From contig JAPFFF010000001.1 of assembly GCA_039105265.1 (NCBI GenBank), positions 6,200,001 to 6,264,000 on the forward strand: a DNA stretch of 64,000 bases, in the 5' to 3' direction. A program made the position numbers and the translations under genes. The notes beneath the pieces are model-generated. The model was given only the letters and a program-made list of their open reading frames with translations. It did not search any database and was not told the DNA's origin. This DNA is from Tritrichomonas musculus (Eukaryota; Parabasalia; Tritrichomonadida; Tritrichomonadidae). Below are positions 45,449-55,861 of the stretch, in pieces. The first letter of the stretch is position 1, and each line of letters opens with the position of its first letter.

Positions 45449-46855
45449 TTAGATCTTAGGTTTGCCAAGTGGCGGAAGCCTCGGATGAACCAATTCCGGC
45501 TTTGGCTTCTGGAAAGTAGGCTGAACGATTAAACTTGGGTTAACAGGCTGTTTTGTGACTTTTGCCATACCAATATGGAGTGTTGGCTGATATTTCTTTT
45601 TCACCTGATTTTTCTGTTGTTGTTCAAGTATGTGTTTCTTATTATACGCTTTAATTCTTTCTGCAGCAACTCTTCTGGCATCCATTATTTTTGCATTCAT
45701 CAATTTTGCTTGTTGTTGCTGTTGATTGAATTGCTGATTTTGATTTGAGTCCAAATTTTGATTTAGATTTTGTGAAGGTGCAGGAATTGTAGATGATGGC
45801 TGGAATCCGTCATTTGACTGTCTCATTGGAGGTAATTGAGGCTGGTGCCTTTGTTTTTGGAAACTGAATTGAGTACGAGGAATAGATGGTTGAGTTTTTA
45901 GTATGTAAACCGAAAGAGGAACATGCATTCCTGAAGCTTTCCAACGCTCTTCTTCTCTTCGAATCTGATTAAATGCAGGATGATTAAGTGCTTCTTCTGC
46001 AGTAATTCTGTCAACAGGGTTGTATATGAGCATTTGCTTTATTAAATCAACTATGACTGGTGATGTGTTGGGCATTAAAGATTGAAAATCTTGAGCATAT
46101 CGAGGAGGAAATAGGAAATTAATCTGTGTATTCGGATTCTGATTGAATTTTGACAAAACATCTCGACTAGGCGTGCCCAAAATATTGTGGATACGACAAA
46201 TTTGGTCTAATTCGTGCTTACCAGGAAACAGAGGCTTTGTTGTTAATATCTCAAAAAGAACACAACCAATAGCCCATACATCAACTGCTGGTCCATAAGA
46301 ACCAGCCGTTAAAATACATTCTGGAGCTCTATACCATCTAGTAGCAACATATTCTGTGTATGGTCCTCGCGAAGAAGTTAATCTAGTTGAACCAAAATCA
46401 ACCAATTTCAATTCAAGAGTATCTTTGTTGACAACGCAATTTTCTGGCTTAATATCTCGATGAAATAAATTTTTTGAATGCATGTAAGCAACCGCTTTAG
46501 TAAGTTGATATATAAGAACAAGAGATGAACGTTCATCATAAGGTTGTTTATGATCACGAATTAGCTCGTATAAATTTTTATCCATCATTTCGAATACAAT
46601 AGCTAGAAAACCGTTGTTTGAATCATAAAGAACATCAATAAGACGAACAATATTTGGATGACCTTGAAGGGCTTTTAATGCAAGAATTTCAGGAAGTTTG
46701 TTTGCTTCTTCGGTAGAGCGGTATCGTTTTTTTAGACGTTTGATTGCATAAATTTCATTTGTACGGCGGGATTTAACTTTAAAAACTTCTGCAAAAGATC
46801 CTTCACCGAGTTTACCCAGATCAATTAGGTCTGGGCCAAAAAACGAGTGCTCCAT
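45449..46855 (-). CDS. RCK-family (MAK/ICK/MOK) protein kinase
   Basis: 468 residues from ATG 46855. The kinase domain is at about residues 11-297: GEGSFAEVF, Lys39 in YAIKRL, HRDIKPEN, LVDFGSTR, an activation loop PYTEYVATRWYRAPE with a TEY-type motif, and CMGC-type NILGTPS. TEY plus ATRWYRAPE places it in the MAK/ICK/MOK group, which controls flagellar length and transport in flagellates, a sensible role here. The C-terminal 170 residues are Gln/Pro/Asn-rich and disordered, as in other MAK/ICK kinases. All catalytic residues are present. Regulation is probably by phosphorylation of the TEY motif. Confidence 0.9.
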   Translation of the reverse strand: MEHSFFGPDLIDLGKLGEGSFAEVFKVKSRRTNEIYAIKRLKKRYRSTEEANKLPEILALKALQGHPNIVRLIDVLYDSNNGFLAIVFEMMDKNLYELIRDHKQPYDERSSLVLIYQLTKAVAYMHSKNLFHRDIKPENCVVNKDTLELKLVDFGSTRLTSSRGPYTEYVATRWYRAPECILTAGSYGPAVDVWAIGCVLFEILTTKPLFPGKHELDQICRIHNILGTPSRDVLSKFNQNPNTQINFLFPPRYAQDFQSLMPNTSPVIVDLIKQMLIYNPVDRITAEEALNHPAFNQIRREEERWKASGMHVPLSVYILKTQPSIPRTQFSFQKQRHQPQLPPMRQSNDGFQPSSTIPAPSQNLNQNLDSNQNQQFNQQQQQAKLMNAKIMDARRVAAERIKAYNKKHILEQQQKNQVKKKYQPTLHIGMAKVTKQPVNPSLIVQPTFQKPKPELVHPRLPPLGKPKI

Positions 46856-47890
46856 TATATAAATTTTTAAAAAACGTTCTAATTCAATTTTTTTATTCTA
46901 AAATTATAAAAGTAAATTACATTTTATAATTATAAATATTAAATGTATATCAATTTTAATTTTTATATAATACATATTACACGTAAAAATAAATTAATTT
47001 ATTAAATTCATCGTCAGCATTAAATTATATTTATGGTTATTATTTTCAAAATAAAAAAAAATTTCTCTGTTTTTTCAATTAGGTGACCAAAAATACATTC
47101 ATTTTACAAAATTATATCATATTTTCCTCAATTGCTAAATTCACTTCTATTCTTGATTTATATGTATAATAAATGCATATTAATTAATTACTTAAGTTAT
47201 TATCTAGATATATAAATATATTTTTAATTATATTGCAAAATTTTGGAAAAAAATGTAAATATTCATTTATATATAAATTTTTTGAAACTTTCAAAAAGTT
47301 TTAATAAACGTCATTTTATATTACAAAAAAATCTTAATATACTCATTAAATTAACAAAAATAAATCAATTTTTTATTAAAATATAAATGAAACACAATAT
47401 AATAAAGGATTAGATACATTAAATGAATTATTTAAAAAAAGCTTTATTCCGATAAAAAAAGTTTGTTTTTGGATCAATAGTTGCATTTCAAACAATTTAT
47501 ATGAGCTTTCATCTGATTTTTTTTTAAAAAAAAACTATCAATTTTATAAATAAATCAACCATTATAAGAAAAATTGATAATTGAAAAATATTGCTTCGTT
47601 AAGACAAAATAGTATTAGAATCGATAAATATAACATTAACTAATTTCAAAAAAGATCAACATAGCTTCAAGCACGCTAACTCACGCTTTTTTTTTTTGAG
47701 TTAATTTTTTGAATGGCATTACTCAATCAATTTTTTCATATGAAAATTCAATAAAAATCCGTTAGTCATTGTTTTAATTTTTTCATTGATATTTCAAAAT
47801 CTTCATTCAAATTTAAAAATAATTCATTGATATTATAAAATATTCAAATAAAATATCAAATTTGTTAAAAAACAATATTTTTGAGAACGA
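46856..47890. other. Divergent intergenic region, 1 kb
   Basis: Lies between the MOK-like kinase and cyclase-like genes, transcribed apart. Very A+T-rich, with no gene or repeat recognised. Confidence 0.5.
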
Positions 47891-50800
47891 ATGAAAGATT
47901 CAACAAACTCTGGAAATGAGGTTGAAGATTTAAATTTTGTCATTCGTGATCTTCAATATTCAACGATACTCAATGTACCATTTTATACTCAAATTTTACA
48001 CCATTTTTTTTCTTTTTTTGGGAAGATAAATGCATCTGTTTCTGCACCAGCATTTTTTGGATATATTTATTATATAATACTTATTATTCAATCATTTTTA
48101 CCTGCTTTTCTTGTTGATTGTGAAGATTTGTGGCCCCGAGGGTCTCTTATGTCGATGGTATTATATGTTCTCGGCTATCTTTATCAAGGCCCACATGCAT
48201 CAATAAAATCAGCTCGTGTCCCAATGTCTTTTGTTATTTCTATTGTTTTTATTGTACTTTTAATCGTACTGATTGTTAGATCACAAAAATTCCAGAAAAC
48301 TGGAAGGGCATCATCAACAGAAACAAAATTCTTTTATTACACATTTAAATACATGATGCCACTTTTTTGTCCACACTTAATGTCAGGAGTTACAATCTCA
48401 TTTGATGAAATTATTAATCAAAATAAATATGGTCTCAATATAATTACAATCATTCTCGCCATTCTAACATTTGCCATTTATTTATATTTATTTCATGTTG
48501 TAATATCCCCGAGAGTTCTTTTAGAGGATACCCCTTCACATGAATGGTTTCCATTATTAAGCGTAGCATCAATATCAAATACAACATTATTATCAATTGT
48601 TTCAGGCATAGCAGGATGCATTAATAGCAAAAAAAAGGCAGGATGCTCAATTTGGATGCTCATTCAATCATTAGCTATAGGATTTTTATTTTTTTATATG
48701 AATGGAATAATTAAAGCAATCATTGGCGTTGTTTCATCAGCAACTGCATTTGCTGCTGGCTTTACTTCACTCATTTTATTAATCGACATTTTTATCTCGA
48801 AACCTCTTTCACCAGAAATCTTATTTGTTGCATCAGTTTTAATATATGTTGCTTTAATCATTATTTTTAAATTTATTAAGCAGTCTATGGCTACAAAAGT
48901 ATTGCTTTTTCTGGATTCATTGATTGATTCAAATGAATCTTCGCGTGATAAGCTAGAAACAAAATATACCAAACCATTCCAGTTTTTAAGTGACATCAGA
49001 TCTGTAATTGAAACCTGGCATCCTTATATCGCCACTTTTGAAATTTTTGATTTTGCAATTTCAAAATGGTCAGATAATTTCAGCGTTTTACTATTTTATT
49101 CACGAATTTTGGCAATGTTTCCAAGTAAGAATCAACAAATGATGATAGTTGCTTCTATGATAGCCAATCTTCCCGAAAAGAATACTCGAAATTCTTATTT
49201 ATATCAATTCCGCCATTTAGCACGAACAAGACAAACATCAATGACACGTGTTATTCGCGATAAACTCGAAGAAATTAATTCAAAAACAGAAATCAGCATG
49301 ACATTATTACGTAGATTTTGGGAAAATATTCTCCAGAAAAATATCGTTAATTTTTGGTCAGATACCGATCATGTTATATCACAAGTTTCAGATTTAGATT
49401 CATTATTCGCTCAGTTACTTGATGATTATCCAAACAATTATCAACTACTTAAGACCTATTATGAATTTGTTGATAACATCAAAAAAGATCATTTTGAATC
49501 GAACGAAATTTCAAAGAAATTAGCAATTCTGAAGCAAAATGGCCAAGTGAAATCTGATTTAGCACTGGAAATCGCTCTTCAAGTTTTCCCTCTTCTTAAT
49601 AATTATATTCAATTATTCGAAAATCAACAATCATTAAAAATGAATGATTATTCATTTACAAGAACTGCAACGGAATCAGCAACAGAAGATGAAGAAATAA
49701 ATCCACCAACAAATGATGCAAATGATGAAAGAAGTTCAAGACTGTTCAATTCAGAAGAATCAAAAGATGAATCAAATTATCAACTCGAAGTTTCTCTCTC
49801 TGAAATGACAAAACGATCAAAACTCGGCTCAATATGGATTGAATGTATTATTTTAGTTATTATGACAATACTTTCCATCGTTCTATTCTATATATTCATT
49901 AATTATTATTCTAATAAATTTGCAGAAAAACAAGGAAAAGCGCTTAATTTCTTACTGAATGTTGAAATGCTTGTCTATGATATCAACTTCTTCACAGTTA
50001 ATTTAAATATTTTACCTTTGGTACTTGACAATGAAACTTATACTCCTATTGCTATCTTAAATCGGACAGAATTCACAGAAAATGTTGCCCCAACATTATT
50101 TTCAAACAACACAATACCTGAATTTGCTTTGAGCACAGAAATAATGATTGAATTGCTTTCACAAGTTAAAGACCGATTTTCAAGTATGGTAAATTCACTT
50201 GCACAATTAGACAAAGGAGATCCAATTGTACAACAAATTAATCATATGTTTTATGAGGAAAAAATCAATGGATACTCTTTAAAAGATTTATCAAATAATC
50301 AAATTATCACTTTTCAAGAAATTTTAAGTTTCAAAAGCATTAAAGAATTCTTTACAAGAGATGGAATTTTTTCTTCTCTGAAAAATAGCAATTTACTCAT
50401 TTTTCAACAATACTCAACTTTATCTAGTCTTTCATATTCATATGCTTCTACTACTTTTGATCAAGATTTAGTCGGGCTTCAAGAAAAAATGATTTTAGTT
50501 GTTTTAGCTACTTTATTATTAATAACTTTGCCTTATTTAATTCAATTATATTTGCTAATAATTCAATCAGAATCAATAGCAGAATCATTCACCCAACTAC
50601 CAAACACAGAGATCCGATCAATTATCAATAAGTTTGGGAAGTCTTCATCAGAGATGGAAGAAGATATTTCACAAATCGCCATTTTGAGCAATATCAGAAA
50701 ACAAAACAGATTAAATTCTGCACTTATTGTTTTAATTTTTTTAATTTCATTTATTACAATTTGCGTTTGCTCAATTTACACATATTTCACTGCACAAGAT

Positions 50801-52666
50801 TTCGTCAAAGATGCTGAATCTATATCAACCGAAATATCAACGCTCACACCAGCTTTTGCAACACTTTCACTTGCTTTTTCTCAGGCTCTTAGATGTTATA
50901 TGTTATCTCATGATGGCAATTTCTTTCATGTCATAAACTTGGAAGACAATTTTTATACTTGCGGCAATGACAATCTTGAAGAATTGAGTAATTCAACATT
51001 ATCCATTCTTTTCCTTGCAAATTCTCAATTTTCTTCTAAAACATGGAGTAAAGATGGCGGAATGGGCGCTTTTTATAAAAATCAAGACGCGTATGATTAT
51101 TTTGATGATGTTTTTCCTTATAAAGATGATGATTATGCACATCAAAAAACATTTTTTGAAGAACTCGCAAGTCACCTTTTAACAGAGTCAATAGACATGA
51201 TTACTAGTTTTATGAATTTCTATACATGTAATTTTATGGACATGGCACAAAACATACAATCAAGCTTTTTTTATATGGCGGGTGATGTTCCTGAGTTTCC
51301 TGGATTGATTTATTGGTTTTCGAATTTTTCACAAATTAATCGAACTCAAATTTTTTTCGAATTAGTTCAAGAAGAAGCGTTATCAAGAACAATGCATTAT
51401 AAAGCAACTGGATATATATGCTTTTACATTGTTATAGCTTGGCAAATCGTTGCATGTATTTTAATGATATTATATCTTTTGAATAGACACAACAAAATCA
51501 AGAAATCTCTTTATTTCTACCATTTTGTCAAACCTGAAATCATTCTTCAGAACCAAAATGTGATGAAACTCATTGAGACTGGAAGACAGACATCTGAAGA
51601 AGTCCATACAACCTTCTCAAATACTGATTACATACTCCAAAAGCTTAGCCAAGGCATTGCAATAACCGAAAAGAATCTGGTAATCACCATGGCTAACCAT
51701 TCATTTGCCCAAATGATAAATTATTCTGATTCTGATCTACAAGGCCAAATATTAACCAATGTAATTGACCAAGACATTCAGGATAAATCATTTACTCAAT
51801 TTCTATCGCACATTGAAGAATCCCTTTCAGGAAAATACAAAGGTCAATTTACAGAGAACATCTCAATACTTCTTAAGAATGGACAAACTGCTCATTTCAG
51901 CTGCACAGTTACTTGCTTGACTACAAATGGCATTGCTAATGAAGGCGACTATGACCGAATTAACCGAATTTGCTTCCTATTTGATGATAACACCGAAGTT
52001 TACATGCGTGAGCAACTCATTAATCGAGAGAAGAAGCATTTAGATGGAATGTTATCAAATGTTATGCCTTCTCGAGTTGTTCAAAGTTTCGTCAATAGTG
52101 GCGAGTGCATCTCATTCATTGTACAAAGTGTTACTATTGGCTCAGTTCGAGTTCGAGTTATGAAGAAATTTGATGAAAATCCAGCTGATGAATATGTTTT
52201 CTACAACGAAATATTCAGCTGTTTTGACGAAGAAATTAAAGAATTTGAACTCTTATCAAAAGTTACAACTTTCGCTCACACATACAGCTACATCGGAGGT
52301 CTTTTCAGCGAAGTCAACAAACCAGAAAGACATGCTGAAGAATCGATCAAATTTGCGTTGAAATTGCTGAAACTTGCACCTGAATTGTCAAAGAAATATG
52401 ACACGGAGATTCATTTGACAATCGGAGTTCATACTGGCGGCCCAATTGTTGCTGGCGTGATGAGCTTTGGAAAACCAACTTTTCAGATTATTGGAACTGT
52501 GAGTGAAATGGCAAATCAACTCAAAAACAAAGGCGTCTGTGATCATATTTGCATTAGTAGAGCAGTATATGAACTTATTTTCTCAGTGGGACTCAATGTA
52601 CAAGAACAAGGCGATATTACTATCAGAGGTGGAAAAGTTATTCCAACATATTTGGTCCACCTTTAA
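47891..52666 (+). CDS. Multi-pass membrane protein with PAS and degenerate class III cyclase domain
   Basis: 1,591 residues from ATG 47891. About ten hydrophobic segments occur: seven or eight in residues 50-340 and 640-670, then pairs near 870, 940 and 1170, with large loops between. A PAS domain follows (about 1245-1370; LSQGIAITEKNLVITMANHS). The last 190 residues align with class III nucleotide cyclases (LDGMLSNVMPSRVVQ, EIHLTIGVHTGGPIVAGVMS, FGKPTFQIIG). Trichomonads have many proteins of this plan. Here both metal-binding Asp are missing: Ser1413 in FIVQSVTIGS and His1463 in KVTTFAHTYS. The transition-state Asn/Arg pair is also changed in TVSEMANQLK. Activity is therefore unlikely unless it partners another cyclase. 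Probably a PAS-linked membrane sensor; no frame break. Confidence 0.85.
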   Translation: MKDSTNSGNEVEDLNFVIRDLQYSTILNVPFYTQILHHFFSFFGKINASVSAPAFFGYIYYIILIIQSFLPAFLVDCEDLWPRGSLMSMVLYVLGYLYQGPHASIKSARVPMSFVISIVFIVLLIVLIVRSQKFQKTGRASSTETKFFYYTFKYMMPLFCPHLMSGVTISFDEIINQNKYGLNIITIILAILTFAIYLYLFHVVISPRVLLEDTPSHEWFPLLSVASISNTTLLSIVSGIAGCINSKKKAGCSIWMLIQSLAIGFLFFYMNGIIKAIIGVVSSATAFAAGFTSLILLIDIFISKPLSPEILFVASVLIYVALIIIFKFIKQSMATKVLLFLDSLIDSNESSRDKLETKYTKPFQFLSDIRSVIETWHPYIATFEIFDFAISKWSDNFSVLLFYSRILAMFPSKNQQMMIVASMIANLPEKNTRNSYLYQFRHLARTRQTSMTRVIRDKLEEINSKTEISMTLLRRFWENILQKNIVNFWSDTDHVISQVSDLDSLFAQLLDDYPNNYQLLKTYYEFVDNIKKDHFESNEISKKLAILKQNGQVKSDLALEIALQVFPLLNNYIQLFENQQSLKMNDYSFTRTATESATEDEEINPPTNDANDERSSRLFNSEESKDESNYQLEVSLSEMTKRSKLGSIWIECIILVIMTILSIVLFYIFINYYSNKFAEKQGKALNFLLNVEMLVYDINFFTVNLNILPLVLDNETYTPIAILNRTEFTENVAPTLFSNNTIPEFALSTEIMIELLSQVKDRFSSMVNSLAQLDKGDPIVQQINHMFYEEKINGYSLKDLSNNQIITFQEILSFKSIKEFFTRDGIFSSLKNSNLLIFQQYSTLSSLSYSYASTTFDQDLVGLQEKMILVVLATLLLITLPYLIQLYLLIIQSESIAESFTQLPNTEIRSIINKFGKSSSEMEEDISQIAILSNIRKQNRLNSALIVLIFLISFITICVCSIYTYFTAQDFVKDAESISTEISTLTPAFATLSLAFSQALRCYMLSHDGNFFHVINLEDNFYTCGNDNLEELSNSTLSILFLANSQFSSKTWSKDGGMGAFYKNQDAYDYFDDVFPYKDDDYAHQKTFFEELASHLLTESIDMITSFMNFYTCNFMDMAQNIQSSFFYMAGDVPEFPGLIYWFSNFSQINRTQIFFELVQEEALSRTMHYKATGYICFYIVIAWQIVACILMILYLLNRHNKIKKSLYFYHFVKPEIILQNQNVMKLIETGRQTSEEVHTTFSNTDYILQKLSQGIAITEKNLVITMANHSFAQMINYSDSDLQGQILTNVIDQDIQDKSFTQFLSHIEESLSGKYKGQFTENISILLKNGQTAHFSCTVTCLTTNGIANEGDYDRINRICFLFDDNTEVYMREQLINREKKHLDGMLSNVMPSRVVQSFVNSGECISFIVQSVTIGSVRVRVMKKFDENPADEYVFYNEIFSCFDEEIKEFELLSKVTTFAHTYSYIGGLFSEVNKPERHAEESIKFALKLLKLAPELSKKYDTEIHLTIGVHTGGPIVAGVMSFGKPTFQIIGTVSEMANQLKNKGVCDHICISRAVYELIFSVGLNVQEQGDITIRGGKVIPTYLVHL

Positions 52667-53160
52667 GAAATCGGTTGTTTAATCTGTTTTTAATAATAAA
52701 TAATTGTTTTTATTTACTAGTTAATGCTTTTTTTTTTTTTTTTTTTTTTACATATGATTACATTTTATCTTATTGTTTTTGTTTAATCATTTGCTTTGTA
52801 CACACTTACTTGGTTTTAATATTATATAACCAGAATTCACATAAAGTAGGAAAAACTCAAAGATATGATATTCTATTTTTTTTTTGAATTGATTTATATT
52901 CTTTATCATTTGGTACAAATAATTGCGCATTCTAACTGAATATGAAAATATACCTTTATATACCAGGATTAATTAATTTACATTAAAATTTTGAAGTAAT
53001 TAGGTTGAAAGTTGAGAATAGTTTATATAAAATAAATAAAATAAAGAAGATCATGCAAAAAATTTAATTACTGATTAAATAATAATGACAATTTGAAAGA
53101 AAAAAATATGCGCTTTTTCAATCATCTGTATAAGATAGATAAAAAAGAAAAAAGAAAAAA
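52667..53160. other. Convergent intergenic region with a 22-T tract
   Basis: About 490 bp; T run at 52728-52749. A 70-codon frame beside it is Phe-rich noise. Confidence 0.5.
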
Positions 53161-54888
53161 TTAATCATTACGATTAGAAGGTTCAAATCTCTTGGGAAGT
53201 CTAGCACTACTAACTGCTTTAACTCTAACTCTACTTATACTTTGATTATTATTGTTACTAGGATCATTGCTATTATTATTGTTATTACTATTATCATTAT
53301 TATCATTATTATTATCGTTATTATTATTGTTATTATTATTATTATCGTTATTATTATAGTTATTATTATTATTATTATCGTTATTTTTGTTGTTGTTATT
53401 ATTATTGTTATTATTATTGATATTACTATTACTATCGTTGACATTATTAATATCTGGGACGATATTCAGAGGCAATCGGTCCTGCGATTTATGCCTCTTG
53501 ATATATGAATTTGGAAATTCAATATTATCATATTTGTTAAAGAAAATTAATTTACCGGTTGATGCAACTGCTTGAATTTTTACACCAGAAGCACTTCTTA
53601 AACCTAAATTGTGATTATTATCAGTATTGCTATTTGAACTATTATTGTTTTCAGTTTCAACAATTGGATTAATCTTAACCCGTTTCCTCAACAAAAGCGG
53701 CGAACCTCCTTCATCATCTAATTCTTGTTGATCTTCTATCAATTTTGTTGTAATATCAAATTTCAAATTAGGTGAAGAATTTTCACATTTTTCTTGCTGC
53801 TGTGAATCTTTTATAGCATGAATATTTCTAATATCTTTTAATTGGTAATCAAAATCATAATCAACATCGGGCCTTAAGTAATTATCAATCTTTTTGGTCG
53901 ATAAATATGGAACACACTCTTGGTCATTATTTAAATTTTGCGGATTACTAGATTGGGAATGAGAATGTTGTAAATAAGAGATTGGAATCGTATAATCTAA
54001 ATATTTTTGCTCGTCACCCGGCGATTTCACATTAAACCAAGTATGACTTTTGCCTTCTTCTATGGTAATTCTATTCTTAGGATCTACAGTAAGTAATAAT
54101 TGAATAAGATTTGCACATTGAGCAGATACATGTTCAGGTATTCTATAATCACCCATTCTGATTTGTCTAAAAAGTTCATTCATTTTTCGTTTTGTCCACG
54201 GAAGCATACCAGTAACCATAGCATATAGAATAACTCCACAACTCCAAATATCAGAAACTAAACCATCATATTCTTTTCCACCAATACATTCTGGGCTGAC
54301 ATAGCAAGGTGAGCCACATGGCGTTTTAACAAGATTATTCTCATCTACATAACGTGACAGTCCAAAATCACTGATTCTAAGATGTCCATTTGAGTCGATC
54401 ATTATATTTTCTGGTTTTAAATCTCTGTGAGAAACTTTTTGCTTATGAATATAATTTACTGCATCAAAAATTTGATACATCAGATATTTTGCTTCATCTT
54501 CAGGCAATTTTTTTTTATCGATTATATAATCTAATAAGTTACCATAGGGATAATATTCCATAAAAACATAATAATTATTTTCATCTTTTAAAATGTCAGT
54601 TACAGCAGCTACATCTTGGCGTCGCATTAGTTGTGAAATTCGGATTTCGAGTTCAAATCTATGAAAAAGATTTCTTTCATTGAGCATATGGATTGGAACA
54701 ATTTTACATGCAAAGTATTGCGAAAGTAATTCATTATATACCAGTTTAACAATAGAAAAAGCGCCTTCTCCAATAGTATCTTTGATTGTGTATGGTCCAA
54801 TCGTATTTGGGTAAAAAATTACTCCATGCTTTTTCTTTTTTCCTGTTTCTTTGTTCATTTGCGGTTCATTGTTTTGATTTTGGCTCAT
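53161..54888 (-). CDS. CAMK-like (AMPK/MARK-type) serine/threonine kinase with poly-Asn tail
   Basis: 575 residues from ATG 54888. The kinase domain spans about 28-290: GEGAFSIVKLVYN, FACKIVP, SHRDLKPENIM, SDFGLS, activation loop KTPCGSPCYVSPE, and WSCGVILYAMVTGMLPW, the SNF1/MARK/CAMKL pattern. The activation loop keeps the Thr preceding CGSP that upstream kinases phosphorylate in this family. All catalytic residues are present. A conserved post-kinase block (PYLSTKKIDNYLRPDVDYDF) is shared with the paralogue at 61291-62748. The C-terminal 90 residues are dominated by Asn, interrupted by Asp, Lys and Ser. Divergent from the Rab gene (132 bp). Confidence 0.9.
   Translation of the reverse strand: MSQNQNNEPQMNKETGKKKKHGVIFYPNTIGPYTIKDTIGEGAFSIVKLVYNELLSQYFACKIVPIHMLNERNLFHRFELEIRISQLMRRQDVAAVTDILKDENNYYVFMEYYPYGNLLDYIIDKKKLPEDEAKYLMYQIFDAVNYIHKQKVSHRDLKPENIMIDSNGHLRISDFGLSRYVDENNLVKTPCGSPCYVSPECIGGKEYDGLVSDIWSCGVILYAMVTGMLPWTKRKMNELFRQIRMGDYRIPEHVSAQCANLIQLLLTVDPKNRITIEEGKSHTWFNVKSPGDEQKYLDYTIPISYLQHSHSQSSNPQNLNNDQECVPYLSTKKIDNYLRPDVDYDFDYQLKDIRNIHAIKDSQQQEKCENSSPNLKFDITTKLIEDQQELDDEGGSPLLLRKRVKINPIVETENNNSSNSNTDNNHNLGLRSASGVKIQAVASTGKLIFFNKYDNIEFPNSYIKRHKSQDRLPLNIVPDINNVNDSNSNINNNNNNNNNNKNNDNNNNNNYNNNDNNNNNNNNNDNNNDNNDNSNNNNNSNDPSNNNNQSISRVRVKAVSSARLPKRFEPSNRND
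53253..53433 (-). repeat. Poly-Asn codon microsatellite in the kinase gene
   Basis: AAT/AAC codons with scattered GAT give an N-rich tail of about 60 residues. The paralogous kinase lacks it, so it is a recent expansion. Confidence 0.9.
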
Positions 54889-55020
54889 TTATTTGACAAT
54901 TATTTTCTTAACAATTGAAATAAATAAATGATTTCAAATATTTTTTGAAACAAATAAAATTTAATTTGAATAAAATTGATCGGTTGAAAAATTTTTTTGA
55001 ATCATCTAATTGAATTATTA

Positions 55021-55683
55021 ATGAGTAAAAGTTTCAAAGTTGTAGTAATTGGAACATCAAACGTTGGAAAAACCAGCATTCTTCACCGAATTAACAATGA
55101 AGGCTTTCAAGATGCCTTAGCCGTCACGACAAACACATCAGTTATTACGAGAGATTGCTCTATTGATGATCACAATTTTACAATTAACTATTGGGATACA
55201 GCTGGACAAGAAAAGTTCAAAGCACTTGCTGAACATTATTATCAAGGCGCTAAATATGCAATTGCTGTGTTTAAAATCAATGATAAGGCTTCTTTTGATG
55301 AAATGTTAGACTATATTATTACCTTCCGTCAAAAATGCGATTTGGTTTCTGTATCTAAAGAGAATACTCGCCCAAATGTAATTGTTGCTGCTAACATGAC
55401 AGACCTTGTTCAAGATTCTGCAGAATTAATTATTGAATACCACAACAAACTTTTTCTTAATCGTGATGACGAAAATTATGTTGATTACGGTGTATCATGC
55501 ATATTACCCACATCTGCTAAAGAAAATACTGGCATTGATGATATCCATTCCGAACTTCAACATTTAATAATTGAAGATTATTTAATACCTACAGAAACTA
55601 CGGAAAATCAAAATGATGATAGTGGTCCAGGAATAATAATATCAGCGCCAATTCAGCCAGAAGAATCAAGCAGTTGCTGTTAA
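55021..55683 (+). CDS. Rab-family small GTPase
   Basis: 220 residues from ATG 55021; extension to 54997 would need TTG. G1 is GTSNVGKT (11-18), G3 is WDTAGQE (58-64) with Gln63 of the hydrolysis step, and G5 is TSAKENT. The G4 guanine-specificity motif, normally NKxD, is NMTD (125-128): Asn and Asp kept, Lys replaced by Met. The C-terminus SSSCC is a Rab double-cysteine prenylation site, so it is expected on membranes of the endocytic or secretory route. It resembles Rab5/Rab22-type proteins in general style, but I cannot name an orthologue. An insertion of about ten residues precedes G5. Confidence 0.9.
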   Translation: MSKSFKVVVIGTSNVGKTSILHRINNEGFQDALAVTTNTSVITRDCSIDDHNFTINYWDTAGQEKFKALAEHYYQGAKYAIAVFKINDKASFDEMLDYIITFRQKCDLVSVSKENTRPNVIVAANMTDLVQDSAELIIEYHNKLFLNRDDENYVDYGVSCILPTSAKENTGIDDIHSELQHLIIEDYLIPTETTENQNDDSGPGIIISAPIQPEESSSCC

Positions 55684-55861
55684 TTTTATATCAATATGTG
55701 AATAAATTTGAATAAGTACATATTTATATGCTTTCACTTTATAATATAATTTATCTTTCTATATTGAGTCATTTATATCAAAATTTTCTTATTAAAAAAA
55801 AGTAATCAAAAAGAATTCATGATCAATTTAATAACAGCAAAAAATAGGTTCAATAAAAATT

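Noticed and set aside
53242-53575. Ile/Val- and Leu-rich plus-strand frames opposite the kinase poly-Asn tail
   Set aside because: Same microsatellite effect; no independent coding signal.
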